Shown one piece after another: positions 34,131 through 43,090 of a stretch of 64,000 nt of DNA. Position 1 is the stretch's first letter. Every line of letters begins with the position of its first letter. Below the pieces are notes generated by a model. That model was not told where the DNA came from, ran no database searches, and worked only from the letters and a program-made list of their open reading frames with translations. A program made the translations under genes and the position numbers. The DNA is from Salinispora mooreana (GTDB lineage Bacteria > Actinomycetota > Actinomycetes > Mycobacteriales > Micromonosporaceae): positions 4,310,133-4,374,132 of the forward strand of contig NZ_KB900614.1 in the NCBI RefSeq assembly GCF_000379065.1, written 5' to 3'.

Positions 34131-34613
34131 GTGATCGTTCCGCGGGTCGCCATCGGCGTTGACATGCATGCTTTCGAGTCCGGTCGGCCATGTTGGGTCG
34201 CCGGTCTGCACTGGCCCGGGCAGGACGGCCTGGCCGGGCATTCGGATGCGGATGTCGCCGCGCACGCCGCGTGCAACGCGTTGCTCTCCGCCGCCGACCT
34301 CGGCGATCTCGGCGCCAACTTCGGGGTGGGGCAGCCGGAGTGGTCCGGCGCCTCCGGGGTGGCCCTGCTCGGCGAGAGCGCCCGCCGGGTGCGGGCGGCC
34401 GGCTACACGATCGGCAACGTGTCGGTGCAGGTCATCGGGAACCGCCCCAAGATCGGGCCGCGTCGGGCCGAGGCGCAGCAGGTGCTCTCGGCGGCGGTGG
34501 GCGCCCCGGTGAGTGTCTCCGCCGCCACGACCGACGGGCTCGGCTTCCCCGGCCGGGACGAGGGCCTGACCGGCATCGCGGTGGCCTTGGTGTACGAGGC
34601 CCCGGCCGCCTAG
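34131..34613 (+). CDS. ispF: 2-C-methyl-D-erythritol 2,4-cyclodiphosphate synthase
   Basis: IspF converts CDP-ME phosphate to MEcPP. The 160-residue protein keeps metal ligands Asp and His in 'IGVDMHAF' and His in 'GHSDADVAAHA', plus the 'TTDGLGFPGRDEG' CMP loop. The usual 'CDALLGA' is 'CNALLSA', so the conserved Asp of that segment is Asn; the metal ligands are unaffected. The start is either ATG 34128 or the adjacent GTG 34131. The GTG is favoured by the -10 spacing. Confidence 0.93.
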   Translation: MIVPRVAIGVDMHAFESGRPCWVAGLHWPGQDGLAGHSDADVAAHAACNALLSAADLGDLGANFGVGQPEWSGASGVALLGESARRVRAAGYTIGNVSVQVIGNRPKIGPRRAEAQQVLSAAVGAPVSVSAATTDGLGFPGRDEGLTGIAVALVYEAPAA

Positions 34614-34616
34614 GCT
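34611..34616 (+). promoter_or_regulatory. Leaderless-type promoter embedded in the ispF stop codon
   Basis: TAGGCT begins with the TAG stop of ispF and ends 7 nt before the ATG at 34624. TTGGTG lies 18 bp upstream as a -35. Confidence 0.5.
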
Positions 34617-34623
34617 CGCAGCG

Positions 34624-35649
34624 ATGTCCAGCGAACCCACCTCTGATCGCTCCGCTGCCGACGGGTACCTGCAGCGAGCCAAGCTCCTCGCCGAGCTCGG
34701 CCGCTACGACGAGGCCATCACCGAGTTGGGGTTCGCCCTTGCCCTTGATCCCGCCCATGCGGCGGTGTCGACCGAGCTCTCCCGGCTGCATCTCGCGGCG
34801 GGTCGGCCCGCCGACGCGCTCACCGCCGCCGACGGCGCGTTGGCGGTCGCGGCGGACTCGGTCCCCGCGCTGGTCGCGCGGGGGATGGCCCTGGCCGACC
34901 TGGCCGAGCACGGGGAGGCGGCCCGGACCGCGGACCGGATTCTCGCGCTGGGGCCGATGGACGCGTACGCCCAGCGCAGCGGCGCGGCGATCCTGGCCGG
35001 TTCGCGTAATGGTCAGCCCGCGCTGAACGCGGCGTGGCGGGGGGTGGAGCTGGCCCCGCAGGAGCCGGCGGGGCATCTGGTGCTCGGGTTGGTCGCGGCC
35101 AACCTACAGCTGTATGACCTGGCCGAGCGGGCGTACACCGAAGCGCTGCGGCTCGACCCGCAGCTCGCCGAGGCCCGGCACGACATCGGGGTGCTGCGGC
35201 TGGAGCAGCGCCGGTGGAGCGAGGCGCTGGAGCACCTCGCCGAGGCGGCGGCGATCAGCCCTGGCCGGATCAATTCGGTGCGGACGATCTCGGCCGGCCT
35301 TCGTCAGCTCGTCGTGTTTGGTGCCGGTTGGTCCATGGTCGCCGCGGTGGTGATCGCCTGCTTCGCGGTGGGCAGCCCGGGGCTGTCCCGGGCCGTCGCG
35401 GCGGCGGCCGCCCTCGGGGGTGCGCTGATGGTGTGGCGGTACGCAACGAAGCTGCCCGGCGTGGCCCGCACGATCCTGCCGGAGCTGCTGCGCTCCGACC
35501 GGCCCCTGGCGCTGGCCGGGTACGCGACTGCTGCGGCCCCGGTGCTGCTACTGCTCTACACCCTCGTCGGCACGGTGTGGCCGCTGGTCCTGGCGATCGC
35601 GGTGGCGGCCTTCGCCGTTGTTACCGCGCTCGCCCGCTCGGTGCGCTGA
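34624..35649 (+). CDS. TPR-repeat membrane protein
   Basis: This 341-residue protein has about six tetratricopeptide repeats (residues 12-225; for example 'AERAYTEALRLDPQLAEARHDIG'), followed by four membrane helices (about 235-335). The TPR part is N-terminal and precedes the first helix, so it is probably cytosolic and a protein-interaction platform at the membrane. No partner is evident. The gene ends 5 bp from the convergent hmgA stop. Confidence 0.85.
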   Translation: MSSEPTSDRSAADGYLQRAKLLAELGRYDEAITELGFALALDPAHAAVSTELSRLHLAAGRPADALTAADGALAVAADSVPALVARGMALADLAEHGEAARTADRILALGPMDAYAQRSGAAILAGSRNGQPALNAAWRGVELAPQEPAGHLVLGLVAANLQLYDLAERAYTEALRLDPQLAEARHDIGVLRLEQRRWSEALEHLAEAAAISPGRINSVRTISAGLRQLVVFGAGWSMVAAVVIACFAVGSPGLSRAVAAAAALGGALMVWRYATKLPGVARTILPELLRSDRPLALAGYATAAAPVLLLLYTLVGTVWPLVLAIAVAAFAVVTALARSVR

Positions 35650-35654
35650 GTCGG

Positions 35655-36821
35655 TTACCCGCGCCGCGCCCAGGTCCAGGCGTAGGCGTCGTCTTCGCAG
35701 GCCGCGGCGGCGTCGCAGAGCTCCAGCGGGCGGAACGTGTCGACCATGACGGCGAGCTCGTCGAAGTAGTCAACGCCGATCGACCGTTCGGCGGCGCCGG
35801 GCTGTGGCCCGTGGGTGAAGCCCGATGGGTGTAGTGAGATCGACCCCTGGCCGATGCCGGAGCCGCGCCGCGCCTCGTAGTTGCCCCCGGTGTAGAAGAG
35901 CACCTCGTCGGAGTCGACATTGTGGTGGTTGTACGGCACCGGGATCGCGTCGGGGTGGTAGTCCACCTTGCGGGGGACGAACGAGCAGATCACGAAGTTC
36001 GGGCCCTGGAACGTCTGGTGCACCGGTGGGGGCTGGTGGACCCGGCCGGTGATCGGCTCGAAGTCGTGGATGGAGAACGCCCACGGGTAGAGGTGCCCGT
36101 CCCAGCCGACCACGTCGAACGGGTGATTGGCGTAGACGTGCCGGGTCCAGCCGCGTCGGTGCCGGACCAGGACCTCGACGTCCTCGCCGTCAACGAGCAG
36201 TGGTGTGTCCGGTCCGCGGACGTCCCGCTCGCAGTACGGCGAGTGTTCCAGGAACTGGCCGCGCACCGACAGGTAGCGCTTGGGTGGGCCGATGTGGCCG
36301 GCCGCCTCGACCGCCAGCAGCCGGACGGGCTCGGTGCCGGTGGGAACGAGCCGGTGGATGGTCGAGGTCGGAATGATCACGTAGTCGCCGGCGACGGCGT
36401 CGAGGGGGCCGAAGGGGGACTCGACCCGGAGGGTGCCGGACTCGACGTAGAGGCAGTGGTCGCCGGTGGCGTCACGGAACAGGGGGGAGGGCTGGTCGGC
36501 CAGTACGTACGCGATCCGAACGTCGTCGTTGCCGAGCAGGTGGCGCCGGCCGAGCACCGGGTCGGCGCCGGCCCCGTCGAGTTGGTGGGTGCGCAGGTGG
36601 CGGGGCTTGAGTGGGAGGTTCGGCGTGCAGGTGACCGCCGGTGGGGTGAACTCCTCGGCGGCCACGATCGCGGTCGGTGCGTGCCGGTGGTAGAGCAGTG
36701 AGGAGTCGTCGGAGAAGCCTTCCTGGCCCACCAACTCCTCGGCGTAGAGGCGGCCGTCGGGCTGACGGAACTGGGTGTGGCGCTTGCGCGGCACCTCGCC
36801 GACGCGGCGGTAGAACGGCAT
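35655..36821 (-). CDS. hmgA: Homogentisate 1,2-dioxygenase
   Basis: HmgA opens the ring of homogentisate to maleylacetoacetate using Fe(II). The 388-residue protein has the cupin-like core with 'EVLFYTGGNYEARRGSGIGQGSISLHPSGFTHGPQP'-type iron-site segments and 'YVIIPTSTIHRL'. It is shorter than the roughly 440-residue proteobacterial form but matches actinobacterial ones. The ATG at 36821 has GGGGAGGG directly upstream, so the longer open frame to 36914 is rejected. It is divergent from the gene pair that ends with fahA. Confidence 0.94.
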   Translation of the reverse strand: MPFYRRVGEVPRKRHTQFRQPDGRLYAEELVGQEGFSDDSSLLYHRHAPTAIVAAEEFTPPAVTCTPNLPLKPRHLRTHQLDGAGADPVLGRRHLLGNDDVRIAYVLADQPSPLFRDATGDHCLYVESGTLRVESPFGPLDAVAGDYVIIPTSTIHRLVPTGTEPVRLLAVEAAGHIGPPKRYLSVRGQFLEHSPYCERDVRGPDTPLLVDGEDVEVLVRHRRGWTRHVYANHPFDVVGWDGHLYPWAFSIHDFEPITGRVHQPPPVHQTFQGPNFVICSFVPRKVDYHPDAIPVPYNHHNVDSDEVLFYTGGNYEARRGSGIGQGSISLHPSGFTHGPQPGAAERSIGVDYFDELAVMVDTFRPLELCDAAAACEDDAYAWTWARRG

Positions 36822-36852
36822 CTCGCCCTCCCCGAGCAGATCATCCAGGGTG

Positions 36853-36900
36853 TCCGACAATCGGACGCTATTGTCCGCTCCTTTAGCGTCCCGTAGATTG
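36853..36900. promoter_or_regulatory. hmgA/fahA divergent control region
   Basis: A perfect inverted repeat GTCCGA-CAA-TCGGAC (36853-36867) is followed by TTGTCC (36872-36877) and, 17 bp on, TAGATT (36895-36900), which is 7 nt before the GTG at 36908. The first repeat arm family (TCCG..CAATCGGAC, ATTGTCCG) recurs, consistent with an operator controlling both directions. Confidence 0.55.
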
Positions 36901-36907
36901 TTGTCTC

Positions 36908-37771
36908 GTGTCAACGAAGCTGCCCCGACTCCTCGCCGGCCTCGTCGACGACGCCGCCGTCTTCCCGCCCGGCAACGCGTCGCTGCCCGACGCCGTTGCG
37001 GCGCACCGGCAGCACCGGTCGTCCTGGTACGCCGACCTCGTCGGCCCGCTCCTGGTCCCCGCCTCCACAGTGCTCAATCGGGAGCTGAATGCCCTGGTCG
37101 ATCCGGCCGAGGAGCTCGTGGTCGGGCTGATCGGAGACACCGGGCCAGACGGCCTCCCGGCCGCCCTCGCCGCAGTGCCCCCCGGCGTCACGATCCAGCA
37201 GGTCGAGGTCGCCGTCGCCGCCCGCGGTGCGGATCCGCAGCCGGGCCTGGCCACGCTCCTCCCGTTGGCGGAGCGCCTCGCCGGTCGCACCGTCTACGCC
37301 GAGATTCCGCTGACCTTCGGCTTGACGGAGGCGCTGGACCGGCTCGTCGAGGCCCGCGCCGCCGGGCTGTCGGTGGCCGCGAAGTTCCGGACCGGCGGGC
37401 TCGCCGCCGAACTCTTCCCCACACCCGCCGAGCTGGCTACGGTGATCCACGGGTGTCAGCAGCGGGGGTTGCCGTTCAAGCTGACCGCCGGGCTGCACCA
37501 CGCGGTGCGACATCTGGACCGGGAGACCGGCTTCACCCACCACGGCTTCGCGAATGTGCTCGCCGCCGCGCTTGTCGCGGCCGGGGGCGCCGAGGTGGAA
37601 CGGGTCACCGAACTGCTCACCGCCACCGACCCGTGGCCGTTGCTCGCGTCGATCGAGCAGCGGCTGGAGACGGCGCGCCCGCTCTGGGTCGGCTACGGCT
37701 CGTGCAGCATCCTGGAACCACTGACCGATCTGATCCAGCTGGGGCTGGTGAACGGGGGTACTGACGCATGA
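36908..37771 (+). CDS. Conserved hypothetical protein of the homogentisate operon
   Basis: This 287-residue soluble protein belongs to no family I can name. It shows 'GLVDDAAVFPPGNASLPDAV' near the N-terminus, 'AAKFRTGGLAAELFPTPAEL' and 'LPFKLTAGLHHAVRH' centrally, and alternating helix-strand predictions suggesting a TIM-barrel-like fold. It begins leaderlessly (TAGATT 7 nt upstream of GTG) and overlaps fahA by 4 bp, so it should be translated with fumarylacetoacetase. A role in tyrosine ring degradation, such as the maleylacetoacetate isomerase step, is inference only. Confidence 0.75.
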   Translation: MSTKLPRLLAGLVDDAAVFPPGNASLPDAVAAHRQHRSSWYADLVGPLLVPASTVLNRELNALVDPAEELVVGLIGDTGPDGLPAALAAVPPGVTIQQVEVAVAARGADPQPGLATLLPLAERLAGRTVYAEIPLTFGLTEALDRLVEARAAGLSVAAKFRTGGLAAELFPTPAELATVIHGCQQRGLPFKLTAGLHHAVRHLDRETGFTHHGFANVLAAALVAAGGAEVERVTELLTATDPWPLLASIEQRLETARPLWVGYGSCSILEPLTDLIQLGLVNGGTDA

Positions 37772-38964
37772 CCTGGGTGACCGGCCTGGAGGGCTCGCCG
37801 TACGGGCTGCACAACCTGCCGTACGGGGTGTTCCGCACCGCCGACCGCGAGCCGCGGGTGGGCGTACGCGTCGGCACCCAGGTGCTGGACCTCGGCGGTG
37901 CCGAGCAGGCCGGCCTGGTGCTGGCCGCCGGTACGCTGAGCCGTCCGCGGCTGAACGACTTCATGGCGCTCGGGCGTCCGCAGTGGACGGCGGTGCGGCA
38001 GCGGATTGTCGAGCTGCTCACCGACAGCGCCCATCGGGCGGCGGTCGAGCCGCTGCTTGTGTCACTGTCGACCGTGGAGCTGCTGCTCCCCTTTGACGTG
38101 GCGGACTACGTCGACTTTTACTCCTCCGAGCAGCACGCCAGCAACGTCGGTCAGATTTTCCGGCCGGGCCAGCCGCCGCTGCTGCCCAACTGGAAGCACC
38201 TGCCGATCGGCTACCACGGCCGGGCCGGCACCGTCGTGGTCTCCGGCACCCCGATCGTTCGGCCGTGCGGCCAGCGGGCTACCCCGCAGGGTCCGGTCAC
38301 CGGCCCCTCGGTTCGCCTCGACATCGAGGCGGAGGTCGGCTTTGTGGTGGGTGTGCCCAGTCCGCTGGGCAGCCGCGTCCCGGTCGGTGACTTCGCCGAC
38401 CACGTTTTCGGCGTGGTGCTGGTCAACGACTGGTCCGCCCGGGACATTCAGGCCTGGGAGTATCAGCCCCTCGGACCGTTCCTCGGTAAGTCCTTCGCCA
38501 CCTCGATCGCGGCGTGGGTGACGCCGCTGGAGGCGCTCGGTGCGGCGTTCGTGTCGGCACCGGAGCAGGATCCACCGGTCGCTGACTACCTGCGCGACGA
38601 GCCCCACCTCGGGCTCGATCTGCGCCTGTCGGTGGAGTGGAACGGCGAGCGGGTGAGCGAGCCGCCGTTCGCCACCATGTACTGGACCCCCGCGCAGCAG
38701 CTGGCCCATCTGACCGTCAACGGAGCCGCGCTGCGCACCGGCGACCTCTACGCCTCCGGCACCGTCTCCGGTGCCGAGCGCGGTCAGGTCGGTTCGTTCC
38801 TCGAGCTGACCTGGGGTGGGGCGGAGCCGGTGCGGGTCGGTGGCAGCGAACGTACTTTCCTGGCCGACGGCGACACCATCACCATCACCGGCACCGCGCC
38901 CGGCCCGGACGGCACGACCGTTGGTCTCGGCGAGGTCACCGGCACCATCGTCGCCCCCCGCTGA
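37768..38964 (+). CDS. fahA: Fumarylacetoacetase
   Basis: This enzyme hydrolyses fumarylacetoacetate to fumarate and acetoacetate, the last step of tyrosine degradation. The 398-residue protein has an N-terminal SH3-like region and the FAA hydrolase core with metal-site residues in 'DYVDFYSSEQHA', 'IEAEVGFVVG' and 'VLVNDWSARDIQAWEYQPLG'. Its product fumarate enters the TCA cycle; two fumarases are encoded 10 kb downstream. The ATG overlaps the preceding stop (ATGA). Confidence 0.95.
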   Translation: MTWVTGLEGSPYGLHNLPYGVFRTADREPRVGVRVGTQVLDLGGAEQAGLVLAAGTLSRPRLNDFMALGRPQWTAVRQRIVELLTDSAHRAAVEPLLVSLSTVELLLPFDVADYVDFYSSEQHASNVGQIFRPGQPPLLPNWKHLPIGYHGRAGTVVVSGTPIVRPCGQRATPQGPVTGPSVRLDIEAEVGFVVGVPSPLGSRVPVGDFADHVFGVVLVNDWSARDIQAWEYQPLGPFLGKSFATSIAAWVTPLEALGAAFVSAPEQDPPVADYLRDEPHLGLDLRLSVEWNGERVSEPPFATMYWTPAQQLAHLTVNGAALRTGDLYASGTVSGAERGQVGSFLELTWGGAEPVRVGGSERTFLADGDTITITGTAPGPDGTTVGLGEVTGTIVAPR

Positions 38965-39254
38965 CCAGCAAAGCCCCCTTCCGCTCCCGCCCGCGTCCCC
39001 CTCTCCGCCCGCGCCACCCGTCCCCGCCCCGCATCACCCCTCCCCGGCCGCCGGGCCGGTGCGATGCCACCGGTGCGGCCACGTCCGCCCGTACCGAGCC
39101 AGAAGACTCCGTCGGTACGGGCGGATCGCACAGGTCGTCCGATCGGGTCGCCTTCCTGTCGCGTTGATCTGTCGGACCGTCGCCACGCGGTACGGGCCCT
39201 GCTCCCCGGGCCGGCGCAGCGGCCGGTGGCGGCACGGCGACAGGAGGGTGAAGG

Positions 39255-39464
39255 ATGAACGATTTCCCAGGTGCGGTGTGGCGATCCAGCAGCCGCTCCA
39301 ATGACCAGGGGCTCTGTGTGGAGGTGGCCGACAACCTGGTGCAGGCGCTCGGCGTGGTGGCCGTACGTGACTCGAAGGACAGATCCGGACCGGCGCTCGC
39401 GGTGGGTGGTCCGGGATGGTCGAGGTTCATCCGGGCGGTCCGGGCCGGAGAGCTCGGTAGCTGA
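39255..39464 (+). CDS. Orphan DUF397 protein
   Basis: This 69-residue protein has the DUF397 signature 'WRSSSRSNDQGLCVEVADN...VAVRDSKDRSGPALAVGGPGW'. DUF397 proteins normally follow an XRE/DUF5753 regulator as the small partner of Scr1/Scr2-type pairs; here no such regulator adjoins. The start has GGAGGG upstream. Paralogues at 55476 and 56720 are paired. It may act in trans with those regulators. Confidence 0.85.
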   Translation: MNDFPGAVWRSSSRSNDQGLCVEVADNLVQALGVVAVRDSKDRSGPALAVGGPGWSRFIRAVRAGELGS

Positions 39465-39557
39465 GCGGCGCGGGGGGCGGTGCCGGGTGCTGCCGGTCTG
39501 GCAACCACGCCGCAGCCGGGCGCCGTGCGCTGGGTAGGGTTCCGGGCGGAGGTGCGC

Positions 39558-40808
39558 ATGGTTTTCCCGACGGGCCGCCGGCTGCTCGTGGTGGTGGCGG
39601 CGGTCGTGGTGGTGCTGGTGGCGGCGGCGGCCACGGTTTTCCGGGTGCTCGCCCCAGCCGAGGTCAGCACCCCGGCGGCCGGCGCATACCCCACCGCGAC
39701 GACGCCGGCCCCCGGCCTCGTCGCGCGGCTGCCGGTGGCGCCGCTGGTGGTGGATGGCCGCATCCGGGTGTACGCGGCCGAGCGCCAGGTCTACGCCGAC
39801 GAGCCGGTCGAGTTCACGCATCGCAGTACCCCGTACTGGTCGTACCGCCGCTGGCCCGCGCAGCTGGCCGGCGTGGTGGCGAGTGGCCACACCGTGCTGA
39901 CCCGCTGGTCGGACGGCCAGGTGGTGGCGCTGGACGGGCGTACCGGCCAGATTGCCTGGCGGGCGGAGGGACCGGTGCCGGAGGATGACGCGGCGGCCCG
40001 GCGAACCGGCGCGGAAGCCGTGTGGAACCCGGAAGGGCTCTTCGTCGCTTCGGCGGCCGACACCTCGGTGGTGCTCTCGGTCGGCCGGGATGCGATGGCC
40101 GGCTGGAATCTGGCCGACGGACAGCGACTCTGGCAGAACGACACCCGGCCCGGGTGCCAGCAGGCGGTCGGCACCACCACGGCGGGCAGTCTGGTGAGCG
40201 TCGACTCCTGCGGGTCCGTGGCGACCGTCGACTTCCGGGACGCGGCCACCGGTGCCGTTACTCGGTGGAGCCCGCCCGGTGGCGGGGAGACGCTGGCCGT
40301 CACCCCGCTCGGCTGCCGCTCGGGCCGATCCGACTGCGCCGGCCTCCGGACGGCCGTCGGCCCGGGTGACGACGCGGCTCGGGGGTGGCTGTTCGGCGCT
40401 GGAGAGCCGGTGGCGGCACCGGTGCTGGACGCGCCCGACACCCGGCTCGCCGGTGACGTCGCCGTGGGCGTACGGGACGGCGCCCTGGTCGCCCGCGAGG
40501 CGCGGACCGGGACTGAGCAGTGGCGGCACGAGGATGTGGGTGGGGCTCGGGTGCTCGCGGTGGAGCCGGACCGAGTACATCTGGTCACTGAAGGCAATAA
40601 CCTGATCACGTACGATTCGGTCAGTGGGGATCAGCGATCCCGGTTCACGCTTCTTCTTGGCACCGACAGCACATCGTGGGCCCCGGGCTCGGTGTACGCG
40701 GTCGGTGGCTACCTGGCGGTGGAGTGCCTTCGCCTCCCGGTCGACTCGGCGGCGGACGACCAGCGCTACTTCCTCACCTCGCGACCGGTCCTGCTCGCCG
40801 CGACCTGA
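39558..40808 (+). CDS. Membrane-anchored PQQ-like beta-propeller protein
   Basis: This 416-residue protein has one N-terminal membrane helix (about 8-28), then an extracytoplasmic beta-propeller of PQQ/BamB-like repeats such as 'QVVALDGRTGQIAWRAEG', 'GWNLADGQRLWQ' and 'GALVAREARTGTEQWRHE'. Two Cys pairs are visible ('CGSV', 'GCRSGRSDCAG'). No PQQ site is evident, so it is probably a scaffold or sensor. GGAGG precedes the ATG at 39558. A paralogue is at 47368. Confidence 0.85.
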   Translation: MVFPTGRRLLVVVAAVVVVLVAAAATVFRVLAPAEVSTPAAGAYPTATTPAPGLVARLPVAPLVVDGRIRVYAAERQVYADEPVEFTHRSTPYWSYRRWPAQLAGVVASGHTVLTRWSDGQVVALDGRTGQIAWRAEGPVPEDDAAARRTGAEAVWNPEGLFVASAADTSVVLSVGRDAMAGWNLADGQRLWQNDTRPGCQQAVGTTTAGSLVSVDSCGSVATVDFRDAATGAVTRWSPPGGGETLAVTPLGCRSGRSDCAGLRTAVGPGDDAARGWLFGAGEPVAAPVLDAPDTRLAGDVAVGVRDGALVAREARTGTEQWRHEDVGGARVLAVEPDRVHLVTEGNNLITYDSVSGDQRSRFTLLLGTDSTSWAPGSVYAVGGYLAVECLRLPVDSAADDQRYFLTSRPVLLAAT

Positions 40809-40848
40809 CTGCTCCGCCCGGACGGCCCGCCCACCAACCTGACCGGCG

Positions 40849-40884
40849 CGCTGTCACCCTGACGGTGGGGCCAGAGTGACAGCG
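40849..40884. terminator. Bidirectional terminator
   Basis: CGCTGTCAC and GTGACAGCG form a 9-bp stem between the convergent propeller and aminotransferase genes. Confidence 0.65.
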
Positions 40885-40925
40885 GGCCGTCGTGGGCGAC
40901 CGGGGGCCGCCTGGTGGAGGGTGCG

Positions 40926-42029
40926 TCAGCCGAGCGCGGCCTCCGCCGCGGCGAGGAAGGCGTCGTTCTCGGCCGGGGTGCCGATGGTGACCCGGACTCC
41001 GTCGCCGGGGAAGGGGCGCACGATCACGCCCCGCGACTCGCAGGCCCGGCCGAACTCCACCGCCTGGTCACCCAGGGGCAGCCAGACGAAGTTGGCCTGG
41101 CTGGTCGGCACGTCCGGGACCAGCTTGCGTACCGCCTCGGTGACCCGGCCCCGCTCGGCCACGACCAGGTCGCAGCGCCGCCGTACCTCGTCGGCCTGGG
41201 CGAGGGCCGCCAGTGCGCCGGCCTGGGCGGCCACGCTGGCGGAGAAGGGCGTGACCACCTTTCGAATGGCCGCGGCCACCTCCGGCTGGGCGACCAGGAA
41301 GCCGATCCGGAGCCCGGCCAGGCCCCAGGCCTTCGACAGGGTCCGCAGCACCGCCACGTTTGGTCGGTCCAGATAGCTCAGGCCGTCCGGCACCTCCGGG
41401 TCGGTGACGAACTCCCGGTAGGCCTCGTCGATGACCACCAGCACGTCGTCCGGGACCTGGTGGAGGAAGCGCTCCAGCTCGGCTCGGCGTACCGCGGTGC
41501 CGGTGGGGTTGTTCGGGTTGCACACCAGGACCATTCGGGTGCGGTCCGTCATCGCGGCCGCCATCGCGGTCAGGTCGTGCCCGTGCCCGGCGTCGTTGCT
41601 GACCCGTATGCTGGTCGCCCCGTTGGTCGCCGCGATGATCGGGTACGCCTCGAACGAGCGCCAGGAGTAGAGCAACTCGTCACCAGGCATGCAGGTGGCC
41701 CGGACCAGGTGATCGGCGAGCGCCACCGACCCACAGCCGGTGGCGATCCGCTCGGCGTCCACCCCGTACTTCTCGGCGAGGGCCGTGCGCAGCGCCACCA
41801 CGCCCATGTCCGGGTACCGGTGGGCGCCGGTGGCGGCCTCGGTGACCGCCGCCACCACGCCGGGCAGCGGTCCGTACGGCACCTCGTTGCTGGCCAGTTT
41901 GATCGCCTCGGGCAGGCCCAGTTCGCGGGCCAGGTCAGCCGGATTGCGCCCCGGCACGTAGCTGGGCAGTACGTCCAGATCGGCGCGGGTGAGCCGGGGT
42001 GCCGGCCGGCGTCGTCCGGTATCGGTCAT
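40926..42029 (-). CDS. HisC-family aminotransferase (probable aromatic aminotransferase)
   Basis: This PLP-dependent fold type I aminotransferase of 367 residues has 'NPNNPTG', the Asp-Glu-Ala pyridine-ring motif 'VIDEAYREF', and the Schiff-base Lys in 'LSKAWGLAGLRIGF'. Sequence alone does not distinguish histidinol-phosphate (HisC) from phenylalanine/tyrosine aminotransferase (Pat). The location between fahA and hppD, outside a his operon, makes tyrosine transamination to 4-hydroxyphenylpyruvate the better guess. Its ATG overlaps the stop of the RDD gene by 4 bp. Confidence 0.9.
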   Translation of the reverse strand: MTDTGRRRPAPRLTRADLDVLPSYVPGRNPADLARELGLPEAIKLASNEVPYGPLPGVVAAVTEAATGAHRYPDMGVVALRTALAEKYGVDAERIATGCGSVALADHLVRATCMPGDELLYSWRSFEAYPIIAATNGATSIRVSNDAGHGHDLTAMAAAMTDRTRMVLVCNPNNPTGTAVRRAELERFLHQVPDDVLVVIDEAYREFVTDPEVPDGLSYLDRPNVAVLRTLSKAWGLAGLRIGFLVAQPEVAAAIRKVVTPFSASVAAQAGALAALAQADEVRRRCDLVVAERGRVTEAVRKLVPDVPTSQANFVWLPLGDQAVEFGRACESRGVIVRPFPGDGVRVTIGTPAENDAFLAAAEAALG

Positions 42030-42991
42030 GGGGTGTCTCCCGGGGGTGCGGGGCGGTCGTTCGGGACGGGGGTGCGGGGTAGTTGAACCACCACGGTCTG
42101 CGCCCGCTTGTCGTGCAGGGCCTGCCGGAGCGGACGGTCGAACAGCGGTGAGAGCGAGTCGATGAGCTGTAGCAGGAAGCCGACGCAGCAGAACCAGAGC
42201 AGGGTGGGCAGACCGAGCGTGTTCCAGCGGCGCAGCGCCCGCCCGAAGCCCAGCGGGGCGACGGCGTTCACCGGTAGCACCTGGAGGCCCATCACCCGCT
42301 TGCCGAAGGTCTGTCCGCGGCTGGCCATCGACGGTACCTCGTAGGCCATCCAGAGCGCCGTGGCGATCAACAGAATCGCTATCTGGAGGCCGCCGGCCTG
42401 GTCCCCCGCCGCCGGTAGTGGCTCGGTGGTGGTGTCCTGGTCAACGATCCGGCGCCAAAGCTCGGCGATGGGCGGCGACATCTGCTGGATGTACTGCCAC
42501 ACGAACCAGAAGTTCACCACGACGTTCAGCACGAGGACGACGGCGATGTCGATGAGGCGGGCTGCCAGTCGGGCCCCCAACCCGGCCAGCGGCAGCCCGT
42601 GCGGACGAGGCTCGGGCTGATGGCCGGGCCAGGTCGGGTACGGCGCACCCGGTGGCGGCCCACCGGCTGGCCCGGGGTGCGGCGCACCCGGTGGTGGACC
42701 ACCTGCTATGCCTGGGTGTGGGCTGCCCGGTGACGGCCCGTACCTCGGCGGCGGGGTACCGGCCCCGGACGGGGCATGCTGTCCCGCCCCGGCGCCCGGC
42801 CGGCCGGCAGAGGGGCCGGGCTCGTCGGGACGGGCAGCCGGCTCCGGCTCTGGCTCCGGTTCCGGCTCGGGCGGGCCCTCCGGGGGTGTGGCCTCGGCCG
42901 GGATGGGCGCGCCGAGCCAACCCTCGCCGTCCCAGTACCGCCGGGTGTCCGGGTCGGCGGGGTCCAGATACCAGCCAGGTGCGACGCTCAC
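42026..42991 (-). CDS. DUF2510/RDD membrane protein
   Basis: This 321-residue protein has an N-terminal DUF2510 motif ('PGWYLDPADPDTRRYWDGEGW'-type), a Pro/Gly-rich linker with 'GGPPPGAPHPG' repeats, and a C-terminal RDD domain of three helices ('ARLAARLIDIAVVLVL', 'GQTFGKRVMGLQV'). RDD proteins are linked to transport or ion exchange; no substrate is known. The GTG at 42991 has a GAGG site upstream, and the frame beyond it appears non-coding. The aminotransferase downstream is translationally coupled. Confidence 0.87.
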   Translation of the reverse strand: MSVAPGWYLDPADPDTRRYWDGEGWLGAPIPAEATPPEGPPEPEPEPEPEPAARPDEPGPSAGRPGAGAGQHAPSGAGTPPPRYGPSPGSPHPGIAGGPPPGAPHPGPAGGPPPGAPYPTWPGHQPEPRPHGLPLAGLGARLAARLIDIAVVLVLNVVVNFWFVWQYIQQMSPPIAELWRRIVDQDTTTEPLPAAGDQAGGLQIAILLIATALWMAYEVPSMASRGQTFGKRVMGLQVLPVNAVAPLGFGRALRRWNTLGLPTLLWFCCVGFLLQLIDSLSPLFDRPLRQALHDKRAQTVVVQLPRTPVPNDRPAPPGDTP

Positions 42992-43090
42992 CGCGCCACC
43001 TCGTTCTGCTCGCTCACCCGGACACCTTAACGACGGTGGTTGACGTCCAGCCGTGGCGGCCACCGGGGCGGGCCGCCAACCACCCGGCCG

